Shown one piece after another: positions 24,858 through 31,842 of a stretch of 44,623 bases of DNA. The position numbers and the translations under genes are program-made. Positions within the stretch are counted from its first letter, which is position 1; each line of letters opens with the position of its first letter. The DNA is from Hespellia sp. Lineage in GTDB: Bacteria > Bacillota > Clostridia > Lachnospirales > Lachnospiraceae. Where the stretch lies: NCBI GenBank assembly GCA_028694105.1, contig JAQUUC010000032.1, forward strand, positions 1 through 44,623. Direction: 5' to 3'. The notes under the pieces were generated by a model, which had not been told where the DNA came from, ran no database searches, and saw only the letters and a program-made list of their open reading frames with translations.

Positions 24858-24888
24858 AGGCCGCAGCCTAATCAGTTGCGGCCTTTTC
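24858..24888 (+). terminator. Rho-independent terminator
   Basis: AGGCCGCA (24858-24865) pairs with TGCGGCCT (24877-24884) around an 11-base loop and is followed by TTTCT. It closes the acidic-protein gene and overlaps the last codons of the convergent minus-strand gene. Confidence 0.8.
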
Positions 24889-25299
24889 TAATGCCTGTCG
24901 GATGGCATCTGCGATGACTTCGGAGGTATAGGGTGTTTCCTTGGAATATTCCACGTTGTCAGGATCCTGTGTCTGGTAAATCTGATCCGCAATCTCTTCA
25001 AGAGCGGGCTGGATAAGCGGATATGCTGTTGCGACGGATTCTTCCAGATTGGAAAAACGAATGGAGTTGATGTGTGCTTCATCAACAGATACTTCGATTT
25101 CCAGCGCATTGTTATTCAGGGTCAGCGTCGAGGTGTAGACGCCGGGACGGTAGTGCTGTGCTGGTGTTTTCGAGTCGTGGGACTGGGAGCGGAACATCAG
25201 TGTGAGAAGGACGATGAGGAAGACAGCCAGCACCAGAAATACGATGGTATATATGATTTCTTTCATATGTAATACGATGATTTTGGTTTTTGATCCCAT
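24868..25299 (-). CDS. Membrane-anchored protein of unknown function (143 aa)
   Basis: One N-terminal membrane helix (about residues 14-36, IIYTIVFLVLAVFLIVLLTL) is followed by an extracytoplasmic domain of about 100 residues. That domain has a PGVYTSTLTLNNNALEIEVSVDEAHINSI-like strand pattern recalling FMN-binding-type repeats (G-x-Y-x-x-x-x-x-L...V-D-x-x-x-I), but the flavin-attachment motif is absent. I start at 25299 because AGGAGG lies seven bases upstream on the minus strand; a longer frame from 25344 has no site. It is transcribed away from pth. Function unknown; an envelope role in growing or sporulating cells is only a guess from location. Confidence 0.8.
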   Translation of the reverse strand: MGSKTKIIVLHMKEIIYTIVFLVLAVFLIVLLTLMFRSQSHDSKTPAQHYRPGVYTSTLTLNNNALEIEVSVDEAHINSIRFSNLEESVATAYPLIQPALEEIADQIYQTQDPDNVEYSKETPYTSEVIADAIRQALEKAATD

Positions 25300-25368
25300 G
25301 GGAAAACCTCCTGTCTGCGTTTTTACTATTGTATGACCGGGCAAAATGATTTATTCATCACGTTTCCC

Positions 25369-25397
25369 GTGACAAACAGACCGGATTCTTGTAAAAT
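25369..25397 (+). promoter_or_regulatory. Promoter for pth-mfd
   Basis: GTGACA (25369-25374) and TAAAAT (25392-25397) are 17 bases apart and 35 bases before the pth start. Confidence 0.6.
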
Positions 25398-25431
25398 ATA
25401 GTGCAGAAAAGAAAAAAGAGGGAAAAAAGAT

Positions 25432-26010
25432 ATGTTTATTATTGTAGGACTGGGTAATCCAAGCAAAGAGTATGAGGGAACCAGACATAACGTTGGTTTT
25501 TCTGTGATTGATGAGATGGCAGATAAATATAATATAGATGTAACGACGAGAAAGCACCGTGCTTATATCGGAAAGGGCATGATTGCCGGACAGAAGGTAA
25601 TTCTTGCGAAGCCGCAGACGTTCATGAATCTGAGCGGTGAGAGCGTCAGAAGCCTGCTTGATTACTACAAGATCGATGAGACACAGGAATTGATTGTCAT
25701 TTATGACGATGTCAGTCTGGCGGTAGGCCAGCTGCGCATCCGTGCAAAGGGAAGTGCAGGCGGACACAATGGCATCAAGAATATCATCGCACATCTGGGC
25801 GGACAGGAATTTCCGCGAATCAAGGTGGGGGTAGGTGAGAAACCACCGAAGTATGATCTGGCAGATTATGTGCTCGGACATTTTACAAAGGCGGAGCAGG
25901 AGAAGATGCAGGAAGGATATGACGATGCGATTGCTGCAATCGAATATATCCTTTCAGACAATATAGAAGAAGCAATGAACCGGTTTAACCGGAAAAAGAA
26001 AGAAGAATAG
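25432..26010 (+). CDS. pth: Peptidyl-tRNA hydrolase
   Basis: A 192-residue Pth that releases tRNA from peptidyl-tRNA dropped by stalled ribosomes, in the cytoplasm. The family opening IIVGLGNPSKEYEGTRHNVGF carries the conserved Asn and catalytic His (His20 region). KPQTFMNLSGESV and VIYDDVSL with GSAGGHNGIKNI supply the other signature residues. Length is normal. GAGGG precedes the start. mfd follows after three bases, a pth-mfd arrangement common in Firmicutes that allows co-expression of ribosome rescue and transcription-repair coupling. Confidence 0.96.
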   Translation: MFIIVGLGNPSKEYEGTRHNVGFSVIDEMADKYNIDVTTRKHRAYIGKGMIAGQKVILAKPQTFMNLSGESVRSLLDYYKIDETQELIVIYDDVSLAVGQLRIRAKGSAGGHNGIKNIIAHLGGQEFPRIKVGVGEKPPKYDLADYVLGHFTKAEQEKMQEGYDDAIAAIEYILSDNIEEAMNRFNRKKKEE

Positions 26011-26013
26011 AGG

Positions 26014-29000
26014 ATGCAGGTTTTATTTACTCCGTTGAGTGAACTCGCAGATTATGAGGAGATTATAAAAAAACGAAAGCAAAAACACGGAATGCTTCAG
26101 ATTACCGGATGCATTTCCTCACAGAAGACGCATTTCATATATGCATGCAGCGATGGTTTTAAAAATAAAATCATCGTCCTTTCCAGTGCCGAAAAAGCGG
26201 AACAGGTCTATGAGGAATATCGGTTTCTGGATGAGGAGGTCTACCTGTATCCGGCCAAGGATATGCTGTTCTATCATGTGGACATCAAGGGAAAGCAGCT
26301 GATTAAGCAGCGGATGGAAGTGATTCTGGCAATTCGGGAGAAGACGGACCACGGCGTGACGATCATTACCACAATCGATGGATTTATGGATGGCCTGCCG
26401 CCTTTTGAGCAGGTGAATTCACATGTCTTTACGATTTATAATGGTGAGACGCTTGATTTTACAAAAGTGCAGAAGAGGCTCGCCAATCTGGGCTATGAGC
26501 GGGAGGAGCAGATTGAAAGTCCGGGCCAGTTCGCGGTGCGGGGAGGCATTCTTGATATTTTCCCATTGACGGAGGAGGTTCCGTTCCGGATTGAGCTGTG
26601 GGGCGATGAGGTGGATTCCATCCGGACATTTGACGTGGAGAGCCAGCGGTCCATTGAGAATCTGTCGGATATCACGATTTATCCGGCAACAGAAATGGTT
26701 GACAAAAAGAGCGAACCGGTCAGTTTTCTGGATTACTTCTCGCCGGAAGAAAGTCTGCTGTTCTTAGATGAGCCGGTACGTCTGATTGAGCGTGCCAGAG
26801 AAGTGGAGGAGGAATATCTGACCAGCCAGAAGAAGCGGGAGGAGGATCAGAAGCTGGAGCATCCTGATCACGAGCTTCATTTATTCTCACCGGAAGAGCT
26901 TGTGGCAAAGATGAACCACTGTTACAGTATCGGTCTGACAACGCTCGAATCGAAATGCGGAGACTTTCTGCTGAAGGAGACCTACCGTGTGGAGACGCGG
27001 GCAGTCAATCCGTATAATAACAGCTTCGAGACACTGACGCGGGATTTGAAGCGGTGCAAGCGGCAGGGATACCGCGTGATACTGCTGTCCGGATCAAGGA
27101 CCAGAGCCAGACGACTGGCGGAGGATCTGCGGGATTATGACCTGAGCAGCTTCTACAGTGAGGATATGAGCCGGGAAGTCGCGGCCGGGGAGATTATGGT
27201 TGCATATGGACATGTGGCAGAGGGATATGAATATCCGCTGCTGAAATTCATGGTCATTGCAGAGACGGATATTTTCGGTAAAAAGCGAAAGAAACGAAAA
27301 CGGAAGATATATGAAGGACAAAAAATCCAGAGTTTCTCGGACCTGAAGGTCGGGGATTACGTGGTGCATGAAAACCACGGACTCGGAGTATATCAGGGCA
27401 TTGAAAAGATCGAAGTCGATAAAGTGACAAAGGATTACATGAAAATCAGTTACGCGGCAGGCGGCGTGTTATATATTCTGGCAACCCAGCTGGATCTCAT
27501 TCAGAAGTATGCCGGTGCAGATGCCAAGAAGCCGAAGCTGAACAAGCTGGGCACACAGCAGTGGACGAAGACGAAATCACAGGTTCACCGTGCGGTGCAG
27601 GCGGTTGCAAAGGATCTGGTAGAGCTCTATGCCGTGAGACAGGAAAAGGAAGGATTTGTATACGGCGCGGATACGGTCTGGCAGAAAGAATTTGAAGAGA
27701 TGTTCCCGTTTGAAGAGACGGAGGATCAGCTGCTCGCCATTGATGCTGCAAAAAAAGACATGGAAAGTACAAAAATCATGGATCGACTTGTCTGCGGAGA
27801 TGTCGGTTATGGCAAGACAGAGGTTGCAATCCGTATTGCCTTCAAAGCGATTCAGGAGGGAAAACAGGTGGTGTATCTGGTACCGACGACCATTCTCGCG
27901 CAGCAGCATTACAATACATTTGTGCAGCGGATGAAGGATTTTCCGGTACGGGTCGATCTGATGTGCAGATTCCGGACACCGACCGAACAGAAGAAGACCA
28001 TTGAGGACCTGAAAAAAGGACTGGTCGATGTTGTGATCGGCACACACAGGGTTTTGTCAAATGATATGAAATTCAAAGATCTGGGACTTTTGATCATCGA
28101 CGAGGAACAGCGGTTTGGGGTGACCCACAAAGAAAAGATCAAGAAATTAAAAGAAAATGTGGATGTGCTGACTTTGACGGCAACGCCGATTCCGAGAACG
28201 CTCCATATGAGTCTGATCGGAATCCGTGACATGAGCGTTCTCGAGGAACCTCCGATGGACCGTATGCCGATTCAGACCTATGTAATGGAATACAACGATG
28301 AGATGATCCGCGAGGCAATCGTGCGTGAGATGTCGCGCGGGGGACAGGTGTATTATGTGTATAACCGTGTGCAGGATATTATGGACATGACAGTCAGGCT
28401 AGAGCGTCTGGTTCCGGAGGCGAATATTGCATTTGCACACGGACAGATGAAGGAACATGAGCTGGAGCGCATTATGTACGATTTTATTAACGGGGATATT
28501 GATGTGCTGGTGTCAACCACGATCATTGAGACCGGACTCGACATTTCCAATGTCAATACCATGATCATTCATGATTCGGACCGTCTGGGGCTCTCCCAGC
28601 TGTATCAGCTTCGCGGGCGTGTCGGCCGTTCGAACCGCATGGCATACGCATTTCTGTTATACCGGCGGGATAAGCTGCTTAAGGAAGTTGCGGAAAAGAG
28701 ACTTGCCGCAATCCGGGAGTTCACGGACCTCGGGAGCGGATTCAAAATTGCGATGCGGGATCTGGAAATCCGCGGCGCGGGAAATCTGCTCGGCGAACAG
28801 CAGAGCGGGCATATGGAGGCAGTTGGATATGATCTGTACTGCAAGATGCTGAATGAAGCTGTGAAAAATCTCAAGGGCGAGAATACCGAAGAGACTTATA
28901 TGACTACCATTGATCTGAATATCGATGCCTATATTCCCGGAAATTATATTCCGAATGAATATCAGAAGCTGGATATTTACAAACGTATCGCCGGAATTGA

Positions 29001-29364
29001 GAATGAAGAGGAAATGGACGATATGCTGGAAGAGCTGATTGACCGTTTCGGGGATATCCCGAAAAAAGTGGGACAGCTTTTGAATATCGCACATTTGAAA
29101 GCACTTGCGCACAGTGCTTATCTGATCAGCGTGGAACAAAAGGGCGAGGAGTTCAAGTTTGTAATGTTCGAGCACGCGAAGGTAGATCCGGCGAAGATAC
29201 CACAGCTTCTCGAAAAATATAAGGGCGCTCTGACCTTCAAGGTGGATACAAATCCCTATTTTATCTATTTTAAGAAGGGCAGAAATGCAAGAGAGAAAGA
29301 CGAAGCGGTGTTGGAGCTCGTGAAAAAACTGTTAATTGATATAAAAGGATTGCTTGATTCGTAA
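26014..29364 (+). CDS. mfd: Transcription-repair coupling factor Mfd
   Basis: A 1116-residue ATP-dependent DNA translocase that removes RNA polymerase stalled at lesions and recruits UvrA. The N-terminal UvrB-like module is seen in ESPGQFAVRGGILDIFP and the RNA-polymerase interaction domain in GDYVVHENHGLGVYQGIE. The RecG-like motor has Walker A GDVGYGKTEVA starting at residue 595, the DEEQ box at 696-699, TATPIPRTLH, and the helicase C motifs VSTTIIETGLDI and QLRGRVGR. The C-terminal TRCF domain begins around YIPNEYQKLDIYKRIAG. Length is slightly under the usual 1150-1180 residues. Start at 26014 is three bases after pth. The 3' end contains the promoter of the next gene. Confidence 0.97.
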   Translation: MQVLFTPLSELADYEEIIKKRKQKHGMLQITGCISSQKTHFIYACSDGFKNKIIVLSSAEKAEQVYEEYRFLDEEVYLYPAKDMLFYHVDIKGKQLIKQRMEVILAIREKTDHGVTIITTIDGFMDGLPPFEQVNSHVFTIYNGETLDFTKVQKRLANLGYEREEQIESPGQFAVRGGILDIFPLTEEVPFRIELWGDEVDSIRTFDVESQRSIENLSDITIYPATEMVDKKSEPVSFLDYFSPEESLLFLDEPVRLIERAREVEEEYLTSQKKREEDQKLEHPDHELHLFSPEELVAKMNHCYSIGLTTLESKCGDFLLKETYRVETRAVNPYNNSFETLTRDLKRCKRQGYRVILLSGSRTRARRLAEDLRDYDLSSFYSEDMSREVAAGEIMVAYGHVAEGYEYPLLKFMVIAETDIFGKKRKKRKRKIYEGQKIQSFSDLKVGDYVVHENHGLGVYQGIEKIEVDKVTKDYMKISYAAGGVLYILATQLDLIQKYAGADAKKPKLNKLGTQQWTKTKSQVHRAVQAVAKDLVELYAVRQEKEGFVYGADTVWQKEFEEMFPFEETEDQLLAIDAAKKDMESTKIMDRLVCGDVGYGKTEVAIRIAFKAIQEGKQVVYLVPTTILAQQHYNTFVQRMKDFPVRVDLMCRFRTPTEQKKTIEDLKKGLVDVVIGTHRVLSNDMKFKDLGLLIIDEEQRFGVTHKEKIKKLKENVDVLTLTATPIPRTLHMSLIGIRDMSVLEEPPMDRMPIQTYVMEYNDEMIREAIVREMSRGGQVYYVYNRVQDIMDMTVRLERLVPEANIAFAHGQMKEHELERIMYDFINGDIDVLVSTTIIETGLDISNVNTMIIHDSDRLGLSQLYQLRGRVGRSNRMAYAFLLYRRDKLLKEVAEKRLAAIREFTDLGSGFKIAMRDLEIRGAGNLLGEQQSGHMEAVGYDLYCKMLNEAVKNLKGENTEETYMTTIDLNIDAYIPGNYIPNEYQKLDIYKRIAGIENEEEMDDMLEELIDRFGDIPKKVGQLLNIAHLKALAHSAYLISVEQKGEEFKFVMFEHAKVDPAKIPQLLEKYKGALTFKVDTNPYFIYFKKGRNAREKDEAVLELVKKLLIDIKGLLDS

Positions 29365-29378
29365 AAAAAAGCTATAAT
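29350..29378 (+). promoter_or_regulatory. Promoter for the foldase lipoprotein gene
   Basis: TTGCTT (29350-29355, inside the end of mfd) and a perfect TATAAT (29373-29378) are 17 bases apart, 44 bases before the start at 29423. Confidence 0.65.
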
Positions 29379-29422
29379 ATAACGATGAATTGATATGAAA
29401 AAGATACAATCAGGAGGATGTT

Positions 29423-30484
29423 ATGAAGTATTTAAACAGAAAATTTGTAGTTGTAGCAGCAGTCGTTCTTGCTATGACATCATTGGGCGGATGCAGCAAA
29501 TTAAAGGATACAGATGTTGTTGCAACAGTCGGAAAGGATGAAATATCAGCGGGAGTGGCGAACTTCTATGCACGTCTGCAGCAGGCACAGTCCGAGACCT
29601 ATTATGCAAGTTATATGGGAGATGACATGTGGGAGCAGGAAGTGGAAGAAGGAACTACCTTCGAAGATTCTGTGAAGAAAAGCACGCTGGAAGGTCTGGA
29701 GGACATGTACCTGTTAAAGCAGCATGCGTCAGATTATGAAGTGGAGCTTTCCGAGGAGGAGACAGCAGCGATCAAGAAGGCTGCGGACAAATTTGTAGAA
29801 GCAAATTCACTGGAAGATAAGAAGATTGTTTCCGGTGAAAAAGAATATGTGCAGGAAGTATTGGAACTTCTGACCATCCAGAACAAGATGGATGCTGCAA
29901 TGAAAACAGGTGTGGACGAGGAAGTATCAGATGAAGATGCAGCTCAGAAGAGTATGCAGTATGTACTTTTTTCTTACAAGACCACAGATGAGAGCGGCAA
30001 TGCGGTGGACATGTCGGATGACGAGAAGGCAGAGCAGTTAAAAGCAGCGCAGGATTTTGCGGCAGGGATCCAGAACGGTGATTTAGCAGCTGCAGCCGGT
30101 GCGGCCGGACTGGAAGCGACAACCACAACCTTTGATGCCGATGCAACGACTCCGGACAAAGATGTAATCGCAGCCGCAGATGCCGTGACAGAAGAGGGTG
30201 GACTTACCGATGTGATTGAGACGGATGCAGGCGCCTATATCTGCAAGGTGACAAGCTTCCTTGACAGAGCTGCGACCGACAGCAAAAAGACAGAGATTGT
30301 GGAACAGCGAAAGACAGACCAGTACGATGAGCTGCTTCAGGGCTTCCGCGATGATACAGATATTAAGGTGAATGAAAAGAACTGGAAAAAAATCAGTTTC
30401 ATCGATCAGGGCGTAACAATGAAACAGGAGACGGAAGAACCATATGCAACCGGTTCGGACGGTACAAGCACATCGGATGAATAA
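29423..30484 (+). CDS. Lipoprotein of the SurA/PrsA-like peptidyl-prolyl isomerase/foldase group
   Basis: A 353-residue exported lipoprotein: a basic N-terminus, a hydrophobic stretch (about 8-20) and the lipobox LGGC with Cys24 as the lipidation site. The mature part begins with the ATVGKDEISAGVANFYARL pattern seen at the start of SurA_N/PrsA proteins, followed by long helices. A parvulin-like core is recognisable only weakly (MQYVLFSYKT at about 177, then a small Ala/Gly-rich stretch and GAYICKVTSF near 275), so isomerase activity is uncertain while a chaperone role is plausible. The C-terminus is a short acidic/Thr-Ser tail. It would assist folding of secreted proteins outside the membrane. 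GGAGG sits at 29412-29416. The gene is monocistronic or leads into spoVT. Confidence 0.8.
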   Translation: MKYLNRKFVVVAAVVLAMTSLGGCSKLKDTDVVATVGKDEISAGVANFYARLQQAQSETYYASYMGDDMWEQEVEEGTTFEDSVKKSTLEGLEDMYLLKQHASDYEVELSEEETAAIKKAADKFVEANSLEDKKIVSGEKEYVQEVLELLTIQNKMDAAMKTGVDEEVSDEDAAQKSMQYVLFSYKTTDESGNAVDMSDDEKAEQLKAAQDFAAGIQNGDLAAAAGAAGLEATTTTFDADATTPDKDVIAAADAVTEEGGLTDVIETDAGAYICKVTSFLDRAATDSKKTEIVEQRKTDQYDELLQGFRDDTDIKVNEKNWKKISFIDQGVTMKQETEEPYATGSDGTSTSDE

Positions 30485-30515
30485 TCAGGCGGCCTGAATC
30501 AATTGAACCAGAGAC

Positions 30516-30544
30516 GAATAGAATCCTTCGTTTGGCAGATACTA
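30516..30544 (+). promoter_or_regulatory. Candidate sigma-G promoter for spoVT
   Basis: GAATAG (30516-30521) and GATACTA (30538-30544), 16 bases apart, resemble the sigma-G pattern (TGNATA with CATNNTA) and lie 42 bases before the start. spoVT belongs to the sigma-G regulon in Bacillus. Judged by eye only. Confidence 0.35.
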
Positions 30545-30585
30545 GCAGTAAAGAAAGCCAGTATCTTACAGACGGAGGATTTTTT

Positions 30586-31080
30586 ATGAAAGCAACAGGA
30601 ATTGTGCGCAGAATTGATGACTTGGGTAGAATTGTAGTTCCAAAAGAAATTAGAAGAACATTACGGATAAGAGAGGGAGATCCACTGGAGATATTTACGG
30701 ACCGGGAGGGGCAGATCGTACTGAAAAAATTCTCGCCCATCGGAGAACTCGGGGCGATTGCAAGACAGTATGCATATAGTCTCGCACAGACGATGAAATG
30801 CGGTGTGTGCATTACCGATACAGAACAGATTATTGCGGCGGCGGGCAGCAAGAAGGAAGAGCTGCAGGATGCGTATATCGAGCCGGAGCTGGAATTGCTG
30901 ATGAAAGAGAGAAAAACAGTGGTGTCAAAGGAACAGATCATCTGCCCGATTATCAGTCAGGGGGATGTGCTGGGAGCTGTCCTCTTTCTATCCGGCGATG
31001 AAAAGCACCCGCTCGGAGAACTGGAAGAGAAAATGGCAGCGGCTGCCGCCGGATTTCTGGCATCCCAATTAGAAGGGTAA
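30586..31080 (+). CDS. spoVT: Stage V sporulation protein T (AbrB-family transcriptional regulator)
   Basis: A 164-residue regulator. The N-terminal swapped-hairpin DNA-binding domain (residues 1-50) reads MKATGIVRRIDDLGRIVVPK followed by EIRRTLRIREGDPLEIF, nearly the textbook SpoVT/AbrB sequence. The rest is a GAF-like dimerisation domain (about 55-162; YAYSLAQTMKCGVCITD, then QIICPIISQGDVLGAVLFLS). SpoVT tunes forespore gene expression under sigma-G, including spore-coat and germination genes. Start 30586 is chosen for GGAGG at 30575-30579 and the family N-terminus; a longer frame from 30532 adds 18 unrelated residues. Its presence with sigG supports a spore-forming host. Confidence 0.94.
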   Translation: MKATGIVRRIDDLGRIVVPKEIRRTLRIREGDPLEIFTDREGQIVLKKFSPIGELGAIARQYAYSLAQTMKCGVCITDTEQIIAAAGSKKEELQDAYIEPELELLMKERKTVVSKEQIICPIISQGDVLGAVLFLSGDEKHPLGELEEKMAAAAAGFLASQLEG

Positions 31081-31128
31081 GGCATATTTTTCATTTTCTG
31101 TCATATAATTTAGACAGGAGGGATGCGT

Positions 31129-31509
31129 ATGGATAAAAAAATGAAGTTCAAAAGTAATGACAAGCTTGCAGCAGTACTAAAATCACTGTTATGTTCCTAT
31201 TGTGTGACTGGAATTCTGCTGCTGGTTCTTGCATTTTTACTTTATCGTTTCCGCTGGAAGGAAAGCCAGATCAATGTTGGAATCATCGCGGTATATGTGA
31301 TTGCAACCCTGCTTGGCGGCTTTGTCTGCGGAAAATTAGTGAAAGTGCGAAAGTTTTTGTGGGGGCTGGTCATAGGAGTCTCTTATTTCCTGCTGCTGCT
31401 TGCGGTGTCGCTGATTGTCTACCGAACACTCCAGCAGGGCGGAATCCATCTTCTGACTACATTTGCACTCTGTATGGCAGGGGGAATGCTCGGGGGAATG
31501 ATATCATAA
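31129..31509 (+). CDS. Small four-helix membrane protein (TIGR04086-like)
   Basis: A 126-residue membrane protein with four predicted helices (about 18-39, 46-68, 75-98, 104-124) after a lysine-rich start. Its glycine-rich last helices (LLGGFVCGKLVKVRKFLWG and CMAGGMLGGMIS) fit the TIGR04086 family, which I recall as frequently located close to the SCIFF peptide gene in Clostridia; the assignment is from memory of the pattern. ATG 31129 is used rather than 31123 because GGAGGG at 31117-31122 is directly adjacent to the latter. Function is unknown. Confidence 0.7.
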   Translation: MDKKMKFKSNDKLAAVLKSLLCSYCVTGILLLVLAFLLYRFRWKESQINVGIIAVYVIATLLGGFVCGKLVKVRKFLWGLVIGVSYFLLLLAVSLIVYRTLQQGGIHLLTTFALCMAGGMLGGMIS

Positions 31510-31516
31510 AAAAACC

Positions 31517-31545
31517 TTTTAAGTTTGAAATAATTATGATATACT
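31517..31545 (+). promoter_or_regulatory. Candidate promoter for scfA
   Basis: TTTTAA (31517-31522) and TATACT (31540-31545) are 17 bases apart, 33 bases before the scfA start. The -35 box is poor; the -10 box is good. Confidence 0.45.
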
Positions 31546-31578
31546 ATACGACAGATGAAATGTAAAGGAGGATATACC

Positions 31579-31722
31579 ATGAAACATATTAAAACATTAA
31601 ATACACAGACATTGACAAATACAATGAAAAAAGGTGGATGTGGAGAATGTCAGACATCTTGCCAGTCAGCATGCAAGACATCTTGTACCGTTGGTAACCA
31701 GACTTGTGAAAACAAGAAATAA
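31579..31722 (+). CDS. scfA: SCIFF ranthipeptide precursor (six cysteines in forty-five residues)
   Basis: A 47-residue precursor peptide. The leader MKHIKTLNTQTLTNTMKKGG is followed by a core with six cysteines at 21, 24, 28, 32, 36 and 43, each Thr/Ser/Ala-rich in between. This is the SCIFF pattern found almost universally in Clostridia. The maturase encoded just downstream installs sulfur-to-gamma-carbon thioether bridges, making it a ranthipeptide. Biological role is not settled; studies in clostridia have suggested quorum-sensing-like or regulatory effects. A strong GGAGG at 31567-31571 precedes the start. A hairpin after the gene should favour high peptide output relative to the enzyme. 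Confidence 0.95.
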   Translation: MKHIKTLNTQTLTNTMKKGGCGECQTSCQSACKTSCTVGNQTCENKK

Positions 31723-31768
31723 AACGTCATTTTCGCGGATAAAAGTTTCGAGATGAGAATGTGAAAAG

Positions 31769-31798
31769 GCAGCGGCCTAGGTCGCTGCTTATTGCTTG
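31769..31798 (+). terminator. Hairpin between scfA and scfB (partial terminator/attenuator)
   Basis: GCAGCGGCC (31769-31777) pairs with GGTCGCTGC (31780-31788), with one G-U pair and the closing bases forming the loop, followed by TTATTGCTTGTT. It would let most transcripts stop after the precursor gene while some continue into the maturase. Confidence 0.6.
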
Positions 31799-31842
31799 TT
31801 ATAGCATAACTTTGACAGATGGAGAAAGAGAGGTAACTGGAT

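Noticed and set aside
25351-25881. A 176-codon open frame on the minus strand opposite pth.
   Set aside because: Shadow of a strongly conserved gene; no ribosome site and no recognisable protein features.
27577-28047. A 156-codon minus-strand frame within mfd.
   Set aside because: Lies opposite the Walker A region of Mfd; long antisense frames are expected from codon bias here.
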